From NCBI GenBank assembly GCA_028284105.1, contig JANQSK010001030.1, positions 1 through 5,519 on the forward strand: a stretch of 5,519 nt of DNA, given 5' to 3'. Under the pieces are notes generated by a model. It did no database searches, had not been told where the DNA came from, and saw nothing but the letters and a program-made list of their open reading frames with translations. This document shows positions 3,669-5,519 of this stretch, piece by piece. The position numbers were made by a program, and so were the translations under genes. Within the stretch, counting starts at the first letter, position 1; every line of letters starts with the position of its first letter. This DNA comes from Anaerolineae bacterium. Its GTDB lineage: Bacteria > Chloroflexota > Anaerolineae > Promineifilales > Promineifilaceae.

Positions 3669-5519
3669 ATGATAAAAAATTTTTCAAATCAAAATAGTAG
3701 AGTCCTCTTTGCTGGTTTAAGCTTAGCGGGTACTGGCTTACTGGTCTTGTCAAACGTTAGCAGTAATATAATGCTGTTTTGGTTTGGTTTGGGATTTGTT
3801 TTATCCGGTAGTGTTGGTCTATTCCTCACCGTAAGAGATGTTGTACAAGTAGCTGCTCAGAAGCAAGCAGTAAATGAGGAACAAATAGCTCAGGCAAATC
3901 AGGAGAAGGAACTGGCCGAACTGGCCGAATCTGAGCAGCGCCAGCTTGCTGAAGCACTTAGAGAAATCGGATTGGCTTTGAGTGCAACCCTCGATTTTAA
4001 TGATTTGTTGGAGCAGCTTCTAGACCAAATCTTTAATGTGCTCAAATACGATACAGCCAATATTATGCTCGTGGAAGGGGAAGAAATTAATATTGTTTGT
4101 ACGCGTGGTTATCATGAGCGTGTCTTCTACGATCAGCAATTTCTTATTACAGAAAGACCTAGCTTGCTTAAAATGCGTGAATCGCGCCAACCGTTAATTG
4201 TTCCCAATACCAGCAATCATCCTTTATGGGTAAAACCAGAGGCATCACCCCATGTTCGATCATGGGCAGGAGCCCCAATCTTTGTACAGGGTGAGCTCGT
4301 TGCGTTCTTGGCACTCAATTACAGTCAACCCAATGTCTATCAACAAAGTGATAGTGGTCGTCTAGAAGCATTTGCTGCACAAGCTGCGATTGCTATACAA
4401 AACACACGATTTTATGAAGAAATTCAGCGTCGATTTGAAGAGCAATCCACATTAAATACAATTGGTCAAGCCGTGCTGTCGACGCTTGATTTACAAAATA
4501 CATTGACAATTGTGACAGACAACATTACGCGGTTGCTAAAAGTTGATGCGACATCAGTTGTTCTGCTTGATAAGCGTCAAAATGATTTATGGTTTGCAGC
4601 TGCTTCTGGTAAAGGTGCAGAATATGTGCTGAGTCAGCGCCTACAGCTTGGGCAAGGCATTATGGGCTGGGTTTGCGAGCACGGGGAAACCTTGATGCTC
4701 CACGATGTTGATAAAGATGATCGTTATTTTCCTGACTTTGATGCTGCAAGTGGTTTTAAAGCGCGCTCTGTCATTTGTGTCCCCTTAAAAAAGCTGGGCA
4801 AAACGATTGGTGCCATTGAGGCGTTAAACAAGAAAAACGGCCGTTTTACAGATGAAGATGTCCGCCTATTAAATCTTCTCGCTACCCCGGCCGCGAGTGC
4901 CATCGACAATGCACAGCTGTACGAACAAGCACAAGACGAGATTCAGAATCGTGTGCAAATTGAGGCGGATCTTGAAGCAGAACGGGCCTTGTTGGCAAAA
5001 CGTGTTGAAGAACGTACAGCTGATTTAAGTAGTGCCAATGCCGAACTGGCACGCGCTGCGCGATTGAAGGATGAGTTTTTAGCAAGTATTAGCCATGAGT
5101 TACGCACTCCGCTGAATGCTGTACTTGGTATATCTGAGGCATTACAAGATGGTGTGTATGGCGACTTGAATGAAAATCAAGTCAACTCTTTGCGCAGTAT
5201 CGAAGAGAGCGGCCGTCACTTATTGTCTTTGATCAATGATATTCTTGATTTATCAAAGGTTGAAGCCGGTAAGCTCGATTTAGAAATACGGCCGTGTTCG
5301 CTGAAATCCATCGCTCAATCCAGTCTGCGTCTGATGCGTCAAAATGCGCTCAAGAAAAACTTAACTGTAGATTTTAAATATGACGAAGCTGTGGAGACAA
5401 TTCACGCGGATGAACGCCGAATCAAACAGATATTAGTGAATTTATTAGGGAATGCGATCAAATTTACACCAAATGATGGCTCAATCGGCATGGAGGTCGA
5501 AGGCGACCTGCAAAAGAAG
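3669..5519 (+). CDS. Membrane-anchored tandem-GAF sensor histidine kinase (3' partial)
   Basis: 617 codons to the window edge with no stop; the end lies outside. The first domain is a two-helix membrane hairpin (about 12-28 and 34-55) with only a short external loop, so sensing is probably intramembrane or cytoplasmic. A coiled coil follows (56-97, with an ELAELAE run), then GAF 1 (about 98-246) and GAF 2 (about 262-415, ending in the typical NKKNGRFTDED at 387-397). A second coiled coil (about 414-470) leads to HisKA with SHELRTPLN: the autophosphorylated His is residue 476. The N box of the ATPase domain, NLLGNAIKFT, is at 591-600 with Asn591, Asn595 and Lys598; the later G boxes are beyond the window. 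Neither GAF shows the Cys-His chromophore motif of phytochromes, so the ligand is unknown. An in-frame TAG at 3651 makes ATG 3669 the first possible ATG; no Shine-Dalgarno precedes it. No response regulator is visible, so it may be an orphan, have a downstream partner, or be a hybrid kinase with a receiver beyond the edge. Confidence 0.94.
   Translation, partial: MIKNFSNQNSRVLFAGLSLAGTGLLVLSNVSSNIMLFWFGLGFVLSGSVGLFLTVRDVVQVAAQKQAVNEEQIAQANQEKELAELAESEQRQLAEALREIGLALSATLDFNDLLEQLLDQIFNVLKYDTANIMLVEGEEINIVCTRGYHERVFYDQQFLITERPSLLKMRESRQPLIVPNTSNHPLWVKPEASPHVRSWAGAPIFVQGELVAFLALNYSQPNVYQQSDSGRLEAFAAQAAIAIQNTRFYEEIQRRFEEQSTLNTIGQAVLSTLDLQNTLTIVTDNITRLLKVDATSVVLLDKRQNDLWFAAASGKGAEYVLSQRLQLGQGIMGWVCEHGETLMLHDVDKDDRYFPDFDAASGFKARSVICVPLKKLGKTIGAIEALNKKNGRFTDEDVRLLNLLATPAASAIDNAQLYEQAQDEIQNRVQIEADLEAERALLAKRVEERTADLSSANAELARAARLKDEFLASISHELRTPLNAVLGISEALQDGVYGDLNENQVNSLRSIEESGRHLLSLINDILDLSKVEAGKLDLEIRPCSLKSIAQSSLRLMRQNALKKNLTVDFKYDEAVETIHADERRIKQILVNLLGNAIKFTPNDGSIGMEVEGDLQKK

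Larger units (their letters stand above)
349..5295. repeat. Dispersed iterated palindrome ACGGCCGT (seven exact copies)
   Basis: Exact ACGGCCGT at 349-356, 1213-1220, 1312-1319, 1782-1789, 2668-2675, 4837-4844 and 5288-5295. Four of these extend to the ten-base palindrome AACGGCCGTT (1212, 1311, 1781, 4836). Near copies are GCGGCCGT at 5209-5216 and the core CGGCCG at 4888-4893. All lie inside plus-strand coding sequence and in all three codon phases: Thr-Ala-Val at 349 and 1782, Asn-Gly-Arg at 1213, 1312, 2668 and 4837, and Ile-Arg-Pro-Cys across 5288. By hand estimate at about 44% GC, 0.05 copies are expected in this length. The pattern resembles HIP1 of cyanobacteria in kind, with another core. 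Confidence 0.85.

Noticed and set aside
3909..3926. Tandem GAACTGGCC duplication in the kinase
   Set aside because: It encodes the regular Glu-Leu-Ala repeat of a coiled coil; a two-copy in-frame repeat there is ordinary.
3750..4400. GAF 1 as a phytochrome or cyanobacteriochrome light sensor
   Set aside because: No Cys-His or equivalent chromophore attachment motif is present; the Cys residues seen lie in strand or helix contexts unlike those families.
4724..5085. Open frames on the minus strand within the kinase
   Set aside because: They overlap conserved GAF and HisKA coding sequence, lack ribosome sites and show no recognisable protein features.

Overview
The window reads as bacterial DNA of moderate GC (mid-40s per cent by eye). 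Gene order is compact except for one AT-rich gap. No marker gene fixes the taxon. The tandem-GAF histidine kinase, the FlgD-type Ig fold and the pair of family 2 glycosyltransferases would suit a filamentous or gliding lineage such as Chloroflexota, but that is a weak inference.

Region 1 (1-2786, plus strand) looks like one transcription unit. It holds the 3' end of an extracytoplasmic beta-rich protein (FlgD-like Ig domain, then an unrecognised beta domain), a rhamnosyltransferase-like GT2 coupled to it by an overlapping stop/start, a second GT2 of the WaaE/LgtF-like type nine bases on, and a 77-residue protein of unknown function with a good ribosome binding site. The likely theme is assembly of a cell-surface polysaccharide or glycan.

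Region 2 (2787-3668) is an AT-rich island. A minus-strand gene, convergent to the operon, encodes an 80-residue protein of 16-residue repeats with a highly charged tail. It has a strong Shine-Dalgarno sequence, an intrinsic terminator and a palindromic TTGTGAA-type element upstream. About 560 bases of gene-free DNA follow, with a possible promoter at the far end.

Region 3 (3669-5519, plus strand) is a membrane-anchored sensor histidine kinase: two transmembrane helices, coiled coil, two GAF domains, HisKA and the start of the ATPase domain. It is cut by the window end.

The most unusual signal is spread over the operon and the kinase. The octamer palindrome ACGGCCGT occurs seven times exactly, with two near copies, where about 0.05 would be expected by chance. 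It recalls the highly iterated palindrome HIP1 (GCGATCGC) of cyanobacteria, but with a different core (CGGCCG/GGCC). All copies lie in coding sequence, and none lies in the AT-rich island.
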